64,000 bases of DNA from Streptomyces sp. Q6 (GTDB taxonomy: Bacteria > Actinomycetota > Actinomycetes > Streptomycetales > Streptomycetaceae): the NCBI RefSeq assembly GCF_036967205.1, contig NZ_CP146022.1, positions 2,604,001 to 2,668,000 on the forward strand. The letters are read 5' to 3'. Below the pieces are notes generated by a model, which was not told the DNA's origin, searched no databases, and saw only the letters and a program-made list of their open reading frames with translations. Below are positions 9,154 through 18,341 of the stretch, one piece after another. Position numbers and translations under genes: made by a program. How positions within the stretch are numbered: position 1 is the first letter of the stretch; each line of letters starts with the position of its first letter.

Positions 9154-10787
9154 GTGGCCACGGTCGACCTGCCCCTCCCGCGCCGGCGCCCCGCGCTCGC
9201 CGAGCACCACCGCGTGCCCCTGCTCGCCGTCCTGCCCACGCTGCCGCTGTACGTCGTGTGGGCGCTGTTCCTCGCGACCGGCGGCGGCGATCTCGCGGCC
9301 CAGCAGGCCTGGGCCCGGTTCGCCGCCGACCACGGGGCTTCGGCGTACAACCTGTTCTGGTACGGCGGCATGCACACCGCCAACTACTCCCTCATCTCCC
9401 CTTACCTGATGGCCGAGTTGGGGGTGCGCCCGGTCACCGTGGCGTCCGGGATCGCGGCGGCCTGGCTCGGTGCGGTCCTCGTCGTGCGCAGTGGTGTCGC
9501 CCGCCCGCTCGGGCCCGCCGCGCTGCTCTCCCTGGCCCTGTGGTGCAACGTGGCGTCGGGCCGCACCACCTTCGCGCTCGGCGTCGCGTTCGGGCTCGGC
9601 GCGTGCGTGGCGCTGACGGGACGGCGCGGGCCGGCGCTCGCGGCCTGCTGCGCCGCGCTCGCCACGATGGCGTCCCCGGTGGCCGGGCTGTTCCTGGCCG
9701 TGTTCGGAGCGGCCCGGCTCGCCGTACGGGACGGGGCCCGCGCCGCGTGTCTGCTCGTGCCGCCCGCCGTGGTCGTGGGCGCGACGACGCTCCTCTTCCC
9801 CTTCAAGGGCGAGCAGTTGATGCCGCTCGACCGGATCTGGCCGCCGGTGCTCTTCGCGCTGGTCCTGGTGGCGGCGGGACCGCGGGAGTGGCGGGTGGCC
9901 CGTTGGGCGGCGGCCGTGTACGCGGCCGGCATCGTCCTGGCGTATCTGATCCCCTCCCCGTCGGCACGAACGCCGAGCGGCTCGCCGAACTCGCCGCGCC
10001 CGCGGTGCTGTGGGCGGCCGCCCGCACCCCGGGCCTGCGCCGCGCGCGGACCGTGGCCCTCACGGTCGCCCTCGTGCTGTCCTCAGCCTGGGTGGCGCAG
10101 AAGACGGCGGACGACCTCAAGGTGTCGACGGCGGTGCCCGCGTGGGCGTCCGAGACCAGCGGTGTCGTCAAGGAGTTGAGGCGGCTGCGCGCCGACCGCA
10201 CCCGCGTCGAGGTGATCCCGGCCCGCAACCACCGCGAGGCCGCCGCGCTCGCCCCGTACGTGAACATGGCGCGTGGCTGGAACCGGCAGCTCGACATCGA
10301 GCGCGGGCGGCTGTTCTACGACGGGACGTTCTCGGCGGCGACGTACCGGGCGTGGCTCGACCGGTGGGCGGTCGGCTTCGTCGTCCTGCCGGAGGGGAAA
10401 CCGGACGGGTTCGCCGAGCAGGAGGCGGCGTTCGTACGGAGCGGGCCCGCGTATCTGGTGCCGGTGTGGCGCGACGCGCACTGGCGCGTGTACCGGGTGC
10501 GGGGCGCGGTGCCGCTGGTGTCCGCGCCCGCGTCCGTGGTCAGCTCGGACGGGGCGCGGGTCACGGTCCGCTTCTCGCGGGCGGGCTCGGCGACGCTGCG
10601 GGTGGCGTACTCGCCGTGGCTGAAGGCGGAGGACGGCTGCCTGGCGGTGCGCGAGCGGCCGGACGACGAGTTCACCGAGCTGGTGGCGCCTGCGGCCGGG
10701 ACGTATCGGATCGGCTCGGACTGGGAACCGCCCGCGTCGCCGCCGGCCACGCCGTGCGCGCCCGGGGTCCCTGGAGCGCGTACGTGA
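9154..10787 (+). pseudogene. Polytopic membrane protein with external C-terminal domain, frameshifted
   Basis: Two reading frames together give one protein of about 544 residues. The first (GTG 9154 to about 9960) has about eight membrane spans with a conserved-looking outer loop FWYGGMHTANYSLISPYL, reminiscent of GT-C glycosyltransferases. The second (from about 9961 to 10787) starts PVGTNAERLAELAAPAVL, adds a last span, then an extracytoplasmic domain. At 9955-9965 the sequence reads ccccgtcggc, and one extra g (ccccggtcgg) would join the frames exactly. In the given sequence the first frame ends at 10179 after scrambled residues. It is therefore either a truncated gene or a base-call error. 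Its 3' end overlaps the convergent GT87-PAP2 gene by 116 bp. Function is unknown. Confidence 0.7.
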
Positions 10788-12708
10788 TGAGGAAGCCGAG
10801 GCCGACGACGGTCGCGCCGCCCGCCGCGTCGAGGATCCAGTGGTTGCCGGTCGCGACGATCGCGGAGACCGTGCACAGGGGGTGGATCAGGCCCAGCGCC
10901 TTGACCCACCAGCGCCGCGCGAGGACCACGATCACGATGCCGCACCACAGGGACCAGCCGAAGTGCAGCGAGGGCATCGCCGCGTACTGGTTGGTGAGTT
11001 GGGTGAGCGTGCCGTAGTTGGGCTTCGAGAAGTCCTGGACGCCGTGGACCGTGTCGATGAAGCCGAGGTCGGGCATCAGGCGCGGCGGTGCGAGCGGGTA
11101 CGCCCAGAAGCCGACGAGGGCGAGCAGTGTCGCGAAGCCGAGGGCCGAGCGGGCCCAGCGGTACTCGGCGGGACGGCGGACGTACATCAGCCCGAGCAGG
11201 CTCAGCGGCACCACGAAGTGGAACGACGTGTAGTAGAAGTTGAAGAAGTCCTTCAGCCAGGAGGCGTGCAGGACGACCGCGTGGTTGACCGCGTGCTCGA
11301 TGTCGAGGTGCAGGAACTTCTCGATCGAGTGGATCTGGTGGCCGTGCGCCTCGGCGGTGGCCCGCCCGCCCGAGATCGAGCCGCCCGTCGCCGCGAGCCG
11401 CACCTGCTGGTACGCGGAGTAGCCGACGCGGATGAGGAGCAGTTCCAGGATCAGGTTCGGCCGGGTCAGCACGCGCCGCCAGACCGGGACGAGCGGGACA
11501 CGCTTCCAGCGGGCGGGGACCGGCTCGGCGTAGTCCGTCGGGATCGGCGTGCCGTAGAGCGGAGACGTACGGGACAGGAACGGGACGACGCAGGCGGCGG
11601 CGAGGGCCGCGATCAGCACGACGTTGTCCCGGATCGGCTCCAGGAACGGCATGTTCGGCAGCATCATCTTCGACGGCAGCGTCAGCGCGAGCACGACGAG
11701 GACGGGCCACATGTAGCGGTCGGAGGCACGCTTGCCGACCCGGCCGACGACGGCGAGCAGCACCCACAGGAGCTGGTGCTGCCAGGTGGTCGGGGACACG
11801 GCGACGGCGACGCAGCCGGTGAGGGCGACGGCGAGGAGCAGCTGTCCGTCGCGGGCGTAGCCGACCGCGCGGCGCAGGCCGAGCACGGCGACGGCGACGC
11901 CCAGGGCCAGGAAGAGGCCGATCTCCAGGGGCCCCTCGAGGCCGAAGCGGAGCAGCATGCCGTGCAGGGACTGGTTGGCGTTGGCGGCGGGCGCGGTGCT
12001 CAGCCCGGCGCCCGCCAGGTGGTGCACCCAGTACGTCCACGAGTCGTGCGGCATCGCGACCCAGGCGAGGGCCGTCGCGGCGGCGAACGTGACGGCCGAG
12101 GACACCGCGGCGCGTCCGCGTCCCGTGAACCAGAGGAGCGGCGCGAACAGCATCACCGTCGGTTGCAGCGCCGCGGCCACGCCGATCAGGACCCCGGACG
12201 CCTTCTCGCCGCGGACGACGAAGCAGCCGAGCAGGACGAGGAGGACGGGGATGATGCTGGTCTGCCCGGTCGTGAACGCGTTGCGCACCGGCAGCGACAG
12301 CATGAGCAGGCTGATCGCGACGGGCGCGGCGAGCATGGACGTACGGCGGGCGACGGGCTGCGGCAGGGCCCGCGCGACGACCAGGCCGAGCGCCACGACG
12401 AGGGCGAGCGAGCCGAACGTCCAGCCCCAGCCGAGCGCCTGCTCGGCCGCGCGGGAGAGGGGTTTGAGGACGAGCCCCGCGAAAGGTGTGCCGGTGAAGC
12501 GGTCGGGCAGGTCGTACAGCGATCCCCGTACGTGGAGTACGCCGCCGGGCCCGATCCAGGTCTCCAGATCGGTGAGCCGTTCACCCCGTGGAGTGCTCAG
12601 GACGACCACGAGTTGACGTACCGCGAGCACGGCGGCGACCAGCCACAGGCCGGCGCGCACCGCCTCCAGGCGTCCCGTCGCCGGTCCCCTGTGCTCCACA
12701 TTCGCCAC
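10672..12708 (-). CDS. Bifunctional GT87-type glycosyltransferase / PAP2 phosphatase-like membrane protein
   Basis: A 678-residue integral membrane fusion. The N-terminal two thirds (to about 400) is a GT87-like, polyprenyl-sugar-using mannosyltransferase fold with about ten spans. The C-terminal part is a PAP2-superfamily domain with MPSLHFGWS and TGNHWILDAAGG, which match the second and third PAP2 motifs and carry the catalytic histidines. It probably works on lipid-linked or inositol-lipid substrates at the cell membrane. The GTG at 12708 has GGGAGG about 10 nt upstream. An in-frame GTG at 12786 lacks a ribosome site. The last residues are Ser/Pro-rich and overlap the opposite gene. Confidence 0.82.
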   Translation of the reverse strand: MANVEHRGPATGRLEAVRAGLWLVAAVLAVRQLVVVLSTPRGERLTDLETWIGPGGVLHVRGSLYDLPDRFTGTPFAGLVLKPLSRAAEQALGWGWTFGSLALVVALGLVVARALPQPVARRTSMLAAPVAISLLMLSLPVRNAFTTGQTSIIPVLLVLLGCFVVRGEKASGVLIGVAAALQPTVMLFAPLLWFTGRGRAAVSSAVTFAAATALAWVAMPHDSWTYWVHHLAGAGLSTAPAANANQSLHGMLLRFGLEGPLEIGLFLALGVAVAVLGLRRAVGYARDGQLLLAVALTGCVAVAVSPTTWQHQLLWVLLAVVGRVGKRASDRYMWPVLVVLALTLPSKMMLPNMPFLEPIRDNVVLIAALAAACVVPFLSRTSPLYGTPIPTDYAEPVPARWKRVPLVPVWRRVLTRPNLILELLLIRVGYSAYQQVRLAATGGSISGGRATAEAHGHQIHSIEKFLHLDIEHAVNHAVVLHASWLKDFFNFYYTSFHFVVPLSLLGLMYVRRPAEYRWARSALGFATLLALVGFWAYPLAPPRLMPDLGFIDTVHGVQDFSKPNYGTLTQLTNQYAAMPSLHFGWSLWCGIVIVVLARRWWVKALGLIHPLCTVSAIVATGNHWILDAAGGATVVGLGFLITYALQGPRARTAWPAATRAVPSPSRSDTSRPQAPPAR

Positions 12709-13118
12709 GTGCCGTCGGCCTCCCGCCCCTGTCGGGCTCCGGTGATGCCCCGTTCGCCCCTGGGTGTTCCCAGCGGTTCGCACCACCCCCGGGTTGAGAC
12801 GCAGGCAACCTGTTCTTCACCTGCCTGTCCACCCGGTTTTGACCGGAAAGATGGCGTCCTGGCCGATTTCGTTGCCCACCGCACGGGTCGGTTCCGCGAC
12901 ATAACTCACAGAAAGATCCCTTTACGGCGCGCGAACAGCCGGACGTTTCTCCAGGCCGGAGGCGGTTTCCGCACGCTGTGCGGTGGAGCGAACACTACCC
13001 GTTACGACGGATCGCGCCCCTATGGTCCTTTTCGGGCCGTTCCGTGTGAGCGTCCCGTGGGCCTGTCCTCGGACGGGCCCTTGCCCTTGTCCCCGATGAA
13101 AGGCAGGCGAGCGGACCC
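12709..13118. other. Divergent intergenic region, 410 bp
   Basis: It lies between the starts of the GT87-PAP2 gene and the MFS gene, so it should hold two promoters. I see a short palindrome ccggttttgaccgg (12833-12846) and an AGGCA/TGCCT pair near 12802-12826. I see no gene and no convincing -10/-35 pair. Confidence 0.5.
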
Positions 13119-14516
13119 TTGGCCGGCGCCACGACCATCGCACCGAGTACCACCAGGCTCTACGCTCCGGCGAAGAGCCGCGGCTCAACCCCTTCCGACG
13201 CCACCGTCACCGACCCGTCCCTCGTGAAGAGGGCCGTCAAGGCGGCGGCGCTCGGCAATGCGATGGAGTGGTTCGACTTCGGTGTCTACGGCTACCTGAC
13301 CGCGACGCTGGGCCACGTCTTCTTCCCGACGGCGTCCAGCACGGCGCAGGTCCTGTCCACGCTCGGCACCTTCGCCGCCGCGTTCCTCGTGCGCCCCATC
13401 GGCGGTGCCTTCTTCGGCCCGCTCGGCGACCGCATCGGCCGGCAGCGGGTCCTCGCCATCACCATGATCATGATGGCGGCGGGTACGTTCGCGATCGGCC
13501 TGATCCCGTCGTACAACGCGATCGGCGTGTGGGCGCCGGTCCTGCTGATCGTGGCCCGCATGGTGCAGGGCTTCTCGACGGGCGGTGAGTACGGCGGCGC
13601 GTGCACGTTCATCGCCGAGTACGCGCCCGACAAGCGCCGCGGTTTCTTCGGCAGCTTCCTGGAGCTCGGCACGCTCATCGGTTACGTGGCGGGCGCGGGC
13701 CTCGCGACGGCCCTCACGACGCTGATGTCCTCCGGCGACCTGTACGGCTGGGGCTGGCGCATCCCGTTCCTGATCGCGGGCCCGATCGGCCTGGTGGGTC
13801 TCTATGTACGGATGAAGCTGGAGGAGACCCCGGCGTTCCAGAAGCTCGCCGAGGAGGCCGAGGCGAAGCAGAAGGAGCAGCCGAAGCCGAAGCTGCGCGA
13901 CATGTTCGCGGGCAAGGGCGCGGCCCACGCGATGCTGCTGTGCATCGCCCTGGTCCTCGTCTTCAACGTCACCGACTACATGCTCCTCTCCTACATGCCG
14001 ACCTTCCTGAGCGAGGAGCTCGGTTACGACGCCACGCACGGCACGCTGATCCTCATCGGCGTGATGCTCCTGATGATGGCCGTGCAGATCCCGATGGGCG
14101 CGGCCAACGACCGCTTCGGTCACCGCAAGGTGATCGGCGGCGCGTGCGCGGGCTTCGTCCTGCTCTCCGTCCCCGCGGTGCTGCTGATCCGCGAGGGCTC
14201 GACGTGGGCGATCGCTCTCGGCCTCGCGGCGCTCGGCCTGCTCCTGGTCGGCTTCACGTCGTCGATGCCGTCGGCGCTGCCCGCCCTGTTCCCGACGAAG
14301 GTCCGCTACGGCTCCCTGTCGGTCGGCTTCAACCTCTCGGTCTCCCTGTTCGGCGGCACGACCCCGCTGGTGGCGGCGGCCCTGATCGCCGCGACGGGCA
14401 ACCTCATGATCCCGGCGTACTACATGATGGCCGCGGCTCTGATCGGTGGCATCGCGGCATGGCGCATGCGCGAGTCGGCGGGCCGCCCGCTCCCCGGGTC
14501 GCCGCCGGCGATCTGA
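13119..14516 (+). CDS. MFS transporter, metabolite:H+ symporter (ProP-like) family
   Basis: A 12-span secondary transporter of about 465 residues. Family marks are ALGNAMEWFDFGVYGYL at span 1, GDRIGRQRVL in the 2-3 loop, QGFSTGGEYGGA in span 4, and the repeat-equivalent NDRFGHRKVIGG. These are typical of the proline/betaine and alpha-ketoglutarate permease subfamily, so it likely imports a small organic acid or osmolyte with protons. The annotated TTG (13119) has only a distant AAAGG. A GTG at about 13206, before the conserved VTDPSLVKRAVKAAALG, is a possible alternative start. Two hairpins follow the stop. Confidence 0.85.
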   Translation: MAGATTIAPSTTRLYAPAKSRGSTPSDATVTDPSLVKRAVKAAALGNAMEWFDFGVYGYLTATLGHVFFPTASSTAQVLSTLGTFAAAFLVRPIGGAFFGPLGDRIGRQRVLAITMIMMAAGTFAIGLIPSYNAIGVWAPVLLIVARMVQGFSTGGEYGGACTFIAEYAPDKRRGFFGSFLELGTLIGYVAGAGLATALTTLMSSGDLYGWGWRIPFLIAGPIGLVGLYVRMKLEETPAFQKLAEEAEAKQKEQPKPKLRDMFAGKGAAHAMLLCIALVLVFNVTDYMLLSYMPTFLSEELGYDATHGTLILIGVMLLMMAVQIPMGAANDRFGHRKVIGGACAGFVLLSVPAVLLIREGSTWAIALGLAALGLLLVGFTSSMPSALPALFPTKVRYGSLSVGFNLSVSLFGGTTPLVAAALIAATGNLMIPAYYMMAAALIGGIAAWRMRESAGRPLPGSPPAI

Positions 14517-14521
14517 GCCGA

Positions 14522-14539
14522 GCGCCCCGCCAGGGGCGC
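14522..14539 (+). terminator. Short GC hairpin after the MFS gene
   Basis: gcgcccc / ggggcgc with a 4-nt loop begins 6 nt after the MFS stop. There is no U tract, as is usual in Streptomyces. Confidence 0.5.
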
Positions 14540-14563
14540 GGAGAACCGCGCGGCCAGCACGAC

Positions 14564-14616
14564 GAAAGCCGCGGACGCACACGCTCGGCGACCGAGCGAC
14601 CGCGTCCGCGGCTTTC
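14564..14616. terminator. Strong bidirectional terminator with nested stem
   Basis: A perfect 15-bp outer stem (gaaagccgcggacgc, 14564-14578, with 14602-14616) encloses a second perfect 7-bp stem (cgctcgg/ccgagcg, 14582-14598). The A-rich left end and T-rich right end let it serve both convergent genes. Confidence 0.85.
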
Positions 14617-14636
14617 GGGTCAACGGGCCCCGGCAG

Positions 14637-15194
14637 CTACTGCCCCACCCGCCCGTCCACGCACTCGCGCAGCAGATCCGCGTGGCCGCAGTGCCGCGCG
14701 TACTCCTCCACCATGTGCAGCAGCAGCTCGCGCAGCGAGATCGGGTCGTCCCCCGTCGCGCTCATCGCGCCCAGGTCCTCGACCCCCTCCACGTACTTCT
14801 CCGCGAACGCGATCTCCTCCCGCCACAGGCGGAACGCCTCCTCCACCACGGCCGGATCGCCCACGGCCCCGTCCCAGTCCGCGTCCCGTCGCTCCGGCGT
14901 ACGGAAGAGGTCCGGCACATGGAGGCCCGCGTGGATCCTGCGGAACCAGACGCGCTCGACGCGGGCCATGTGCCGCACGATCCCCAGCAGCGACATCGTC
15001 GACGGCGGCACGGAACGCCGGGCGAGCTCCTGCGCGTCGAGGCCCGCGCACTTCATCTCCAGCGTCAGGCGGTAGTCGCGCAGATAGCCGACGAGCGTGG
15101 CCCGCTCCCCGACGAAACCGCCCTCCGAGCGCGGGTCGTCCTCGGGCGTGACGAACATGTTGGACCAGGCGAACTGCCGTACGGGTTCAGTCAT
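14637..15194 (-). CDS. DinB/DUF664-family protein
   Basis: A 185-residue four-helix-bundle protein of the DinB/DUF664 group, often linked to mycothiol-dependent or metal-dependent chemistry in actinobacteria. Three histidines placed as in the family metal site can be proposed: the first in LLGIVRHMARVERVWF, the others in LLLHMVEEYARHCGHADLLRE. There is no signal peptide, so it is cytoplasmic. The ATG at 15194 fits the family start, although no good ribosome site precedes it. Substrate is unknown. Confidence 0.8.
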   Translation of the reverse strand: MTEPVRQFAWSNMFVTPEDDPRSEGGFVGERATLVGYLRDYRLTLEMKCAGLDAQELARRSVPPSTMSLLGIVRHMARVERVWFRRIHAGLHVPDLFRTPERRDADWDGAVGDPAVVEEAFRLWREEIAFAEKYVEGVEDLGAMSATGDDPISLRELLLHMVEEYARHCGHADLLRECVDGRVGQ

Positions 15195-15284
15195 TTCACG
15201 AGGATCCAGCAGCGGGCCCACCGGCCGCCACACAATTCCGTAACACCAGGAACCACACCCGCCCCCGCCTCCGTCGCTCCGCAC

Positions 15285-16424
15285 ATGACCACACCGGCGG
15301 CACCGCTCACCACCCGCGCCAGGGCCCTCCTGGTCGCCCTGGCCCTGATCGCGTTCCAGATCGCCTGGATCGCCGCGCCCGCCTACGCGTGCGGCTGCGG
15401 CGCGATGGTGCCGCGCGAGGGGCAGCGGATCAGTGTCGGGCAGGAGACGTCGGTGGTGCGCTGGGACGGCCGCACCGAGCAGATCGTGATGCGGCTCTCG
15501 GTGAGCGGCGACGGCCGGGACGTCGCCTGGATCATGCCCGTACCGCACCGCGCGAGCGTCGAGCTCGGCGACCGCGAGCTGTTCTCGGCCCTCGATCGCG
15601 CGACCGCGCCCGAGTGGCGCACCCGCCACTACTTCTGGCCGCGCGACGGCGACTGGCCCTTCGACGGTTCCTCGGGCGACGGCGCCGCCGCGAAGGCCCC
15701 GGGCGCCACCGCCGACGCGGGCGTGAACGTCGTGGGCCGCGAGACCCTCGGCCCCTTCGACGTCGCCCGCCTCACCGCCACCGACCCGGACGACCTAGCG
15801 AACTGGCTGAAGAAGAACGGCTTCCGGCTGCCGAGCCGCCTGGACCGGGCGCTGCGGCCGTACGTCGACCAGGGCTGGGAGTACGTCGCGATCCGCCTCG
15901 CACCGAAGGAGGACGGAGCGACCCTCGGCGGCCGGCTCGACCCGCTGCACCTCACGTTCGCCGCCGACCGCCTCGTCTACCCGATGCGCCTGTCCCGACT
16001 GGCGAGCGATCCGCAGCACGTGAGCCTGTACGTGCTCTCCGGTCACCGCATGGAGACCCGGTCGCGGATCGGCGGGTCCGCACCGCGGGTCACGTACGCG
16101 GGCGAGATCACCGACACCACGGGCCCGCTCGCCCGACTGGCGGGCGACAGCAGGTACTTGACCGCTCTCACCCAGGACTTCCCCGACCCGTCCGCGATCG
16201 ACGGCGACCACGAGCTGAACCGCGCCGCGCACGACACCCCGTACCGCACGGTCCGCTACGAGAACGAGCTGCTCACGGTCGGCCCCGGCCTCCCGGTGTG
16301 GTTCCTGACGGTGCTCGCCGTCGCGGCCGCGGTGCTCGTCGCGGCCCTCCTGGCCGTGCGTGGCCACCGCCGCCGCACCGTCCTTCCGCCTGCCCCCGTC
16401 GCGGTCCCGCCGCGCCTACGCTGA
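15285..16424 (+). CDS. DUF2330 secreted/anchored protein
   Basis: A 379-residue exported protein with a signal peptide (to APAYA, about residue 29), a mature N-terminus beginning CGCGAMVP, a long extracytoplasmic domain and one C-terminal span (about 335-358). The cysteine pair at the very start and the EQIVMRLSV and AWIMPVPHRA segments define DUF2330, whose role is unknown. The pair of cysteines may bind metal or form a disulfide. The ATG is at 15285. The stop is followed after 4 nt by the methyltransferase ATG, so the two are likely co-transcribed. Confidence 0.8.
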   Translation: MTTPAAPLTTRARALLVALALIAFQIAWIAAPAYACGCGAMVPREGQRISVGQETSVVRWDGRTEQIVMRLSVSGDGRDVAWIMPVPHRASVELGDRELFSALDRATAPEWRTRHYFWPRDGDWPFDGSSGDGAAAKAPGATADAGVNVVGRETLGPFDVARLTATDPDDLANWLKKNGFRLPSRLDRALRPYVDQGWEYVAIRLAPKEDGATLGGRLDPLHLTFAADRLVYPMRLSRLASDPQHVSLYVLSGHRMETRSRIGGSAPRVTYAGEITDTTGPLARLAGDSRYLTALTQDFPDPSAIDGDHELNRAAHDTPYRTVRYENELLTVGPGLPVWFLTVLAVAAAVLVAALLAVRGHRRRTVLPPAPVAVPPRLR

Positions 16425-16428
16425 CGGT

Positions 16429-17118
16429 ATGACCACGCATCCCGAGCACCGGCAGCCCGGTTCCGCGGCCGCCGTCGACGCCTACCTCAGCGGGCTGCTC
16501 GCCCCCGCCGACGAGGCGCTCGCCGCCGCCCTCGCCGACAGCGACGCCGCGGGCCTGCCCAGCATCAGCGTCTCCCCCACCAACGGAAAACTGCTGCACC
16601 TCATCGCCCGCGTCCAGGGCGCGCGCCGCGTCCTGGAGATCGGCACGCTCGGCGGCTACAGCACCATCTGGCTGGCCCGCGCACTGCCGGCCGACGGCAC
16701 CCTGATCACGCTGGAGTACAGCCCTCGGCACGCCGAGGTCGCCCGCGCCAACCTCGCGCGGGCGGGCCTGGACAAGGTCGTCGAGGTACGGGTCGGCGCG
16801 GCCCTCGACTCCCTGCCGGCGCTCGCGGAGGAACGACCCGACCCCTTCGATCTGGTCTTCATCGACGCCGACAAGGTCAACAACCCGCACTACGTGGAGT
16901 GGGCGGTGAAGCTGACCCGGCCGGGCTCGGTCATCGTCGTCGACAACGTGGTGCGCGGCGGCCGGGTCGTCGACGCCACGAGCACCGAACCCGACGTCAC
17001 CGGCACCCGCGCCGCCCTCCAACTCCTCGCGGACCACCCGGCGTTGGACGCCACGGCGATCCAGACGGTGGGCGCGAAGGGCCACGACGGCTTCGCCCTG
17101 GCCTACGTACGGGGCTGA
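16429..17118 (+). CDS. SAM-dependent O-methyltransferase (family 3, COMT-like)
   Basis: A 229-residue cytoplasmic methyltransferase. SAM motif I is VLEIGTLGGYSTIWLA, the acidic loop is in LEYSPRHAEVA, and the metal-binding aspartates sit in VFIDADK and later VVDNVV, as in catechol and caffeoyl-CoA O-methyltransferases that use a divalent cation. It likely methylates a catechol-type hydroxyl. It begins 4 nt after the DUF2330 stop. Confidence 0.88.
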   Translation: MTTHPEHRQPGSAAAVDAYLSGLLAPADEALAAALADSDAAGLPSISVSPTNGKLLHLIARVQGARRVLEIGTLGGYSTIWLARALPADGTLITLEYSPRHAEVARANLARAGLDKVVEVRVGAALDSLPALAEERPDPFDLVFIDADKVNNPHYVEWAVKLTRPGSVIVVDNVVRGGRVVDATSTEPDVTGTRAALQLLADHPALDATAIQTVGAKGHDGFALAYVRG

Positions 17119-17139
17119 GGTCCGCCCGGTCCGCGCGGC

Positions 17140-17541
17140 TCAACTCTCGTGGTAGAAGCCCACGTTGACGCTGCGCGGTCCGCCCCGGTCGAGGACGACG
17201 ATCTCGCCGGAGCCATCGCGCGGCAGCTCGGCGACGCCGCCGTACGGGAGCGGCTGCCCAGGGCCGCCCTGCTGCCCGTACCGCACCCGCACCTCCGAGG
17301 CCGGGTCGTCCTGCGAGCCGCGCAGCCAGAACACGCTCCAGTCGCCGTCGGGCCCGCAGCGGAACTCCAGGTGCACGCGCGAGACGAACAGCCAGTCGTC
17401 CGGAGTCACCAGCCGGCAGACGCTCGCGTCGCGGCCCACCCGCAGCACGGCCCCCGGCTCGTTCGGCGCCTCGGCCATCAGCATTCCGGCGGTGGCCCCC
17501 GCGTCGGATCCGGCCATCGTTGCCATCGTCAGTTCGAGCAC
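17140..17541 (-). CDS. FHA-like domain protein
   Basis: A 133-residue cytoplasmic protein built around one forkhead-associated-like fold: VLRVGRD, then VSRVHLEF, where Arg and Ser/His are the phosphothreonine-contact positions of FHA domains. It could bind a phosphorylated partner of a Ser/Thr kinase. The GTG at 17541 (VLELTMATMAG) is chosen from conservation that I recall in other Streptomyces. An ATG at 17526 is the alternative. It is divergent from the DUF1992 gene across 45 bp. Confidence 0.7.
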   Translation of the reverse strand: MLELTMATMAGSDAGATAGMLMAEAPNEPGAVLRVGRDASVCRLVTPDDWLFVSRVHLEFRCGPDGDWSVFWLRGSQDDPASEVRVRYGQQGGPGQPLPYGGVAELPRDGSGEIVVLDRGGPRSVNVGFYHES

Positions 17542-17586
17542 GGCCGCATCATAAGACCGCCGGGCGGCCTGGTGGACAATGAATCC

Positions 17587-17991
17587 ATGACCGAACGGAA
17601 ACCTCCCGGCGTGAGCTTCGAGTCGTTCGTCGACAAGCAGATCCGCGACGCCGAGCGCCGCGGCGACTTCGACGCGCTGCCCGGAGCGGGCAAACCCCTC
17701 GACTCCGTGGCCGACACCGCGTACGACGAGAACTGGTGGATCAAGCAGAAGATGGCCCGCGAGGGCTTCTCCGTGCTGCCGCCGTCCCTGGCCCTGCGCA
17801 AAGAGGCCGAGGACGCCCTGGAGGCGGCGGCCAAGGCGCCGTCCGAGCGGATCGTGCGCCGCATCATGACCGAGATCAACGACAAGATCCGCGACATGAT
17901 GTTCAAGCCCCCGCCCGGCCCGCCGCTCGGCCTGAAGCCGTACGACGTCGAGGAGATCGTCCGGCGGTGGCGGGAGGCGCACGGCGACTGA
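17587..17991 (+). CDS. DUF1992 (DnaJ-homologue subfamily C 28-like) protein
   Basis: A 134-residue cytoplasmic protein with the DUF1992 pattern: FVDKQIRDAERRGDFD, then LPGAGKPL, then ENWWIKQKMAREG. The family is found with or without a J domain, and this copy has none. A chaperone-related role is only a family-level suggestion. The ATG at 17587 begins the conserved region. Confidence 0.8.
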   Translation: MTERKPPGVSFESFVDKQIRDAERRGDFDALPGAGKPLDSVADTAYDENWWIKQKMAREGFSVLPPSLALRKEAEDALEAAAKAPSERIVRRIMTEINDKIRDMMFKPPPGPPLGLKPYDVEEIVRRWREAHGD

Positions 17992-18017
17992 CACGGCGGC
18001 TGGGGCAGGATGGGCGC

Positions 18018-18335
18018 ATGAGCATCGTGAAGATCAACGTCCTGAACGTCCCGGCCGAGCAGCGCGAGGTCCTGGAGAAGCGGTTCGCCTCGCGAGCCGG
18101 CGCCGTCGAGAACTCCGACGGCTTCGAGTGGTTCGAGCTGCTGCGTCCCGTCGAGGGCACCGACGACTACCTCGTGTACACCCGGTGGCGCGACGAGGCG
18201 TCGTTCCAGGCGTGGATGGAGGGCCCGATGAAGGCGGCCCACCAGGGCGGCGGCGACCGTCCGAAGCCCGCCGCGAGCGGGTCGTCGGTGTGGTCGTTCG
18301 AGGTCGTGCAGCAGGCGGCGCCCAAGAGCGCCTGA
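18018..18335 (+). CDS. MhuD-like heme-degrading monooxygenase (ABM fold)
   Basis: A 105-residue dimeric alpha-beta barrel of the antibiotic-biosynthesis-monooxygenase superfamily. It aligns along its whole length with my recollection of Mycobacterium MhuD, and the three key residues fall at identical positions: N7 (VKINVL), W66 (FQAWMEGP) and H75 (KAAHQGG). The predicted reaction is oxygen-dependent cleavage of heme with iron release, in the cytoplasm. It stands alone, 26 nt after the DUF1992 gene, with no heme-uptake genes nearby. Confidence 0.82.
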   Translation: MSIVKINVLNVPAEQREVLEKRFASRAGAVENSDGFEWFELLRPVEGTDDYLVYTRWRDEASFQAWMEGPMKAAHQGGGDRPKPAASGSSVWSFEVVQQAAPKSA

Positions 18336-18341
18336 CGCCTC

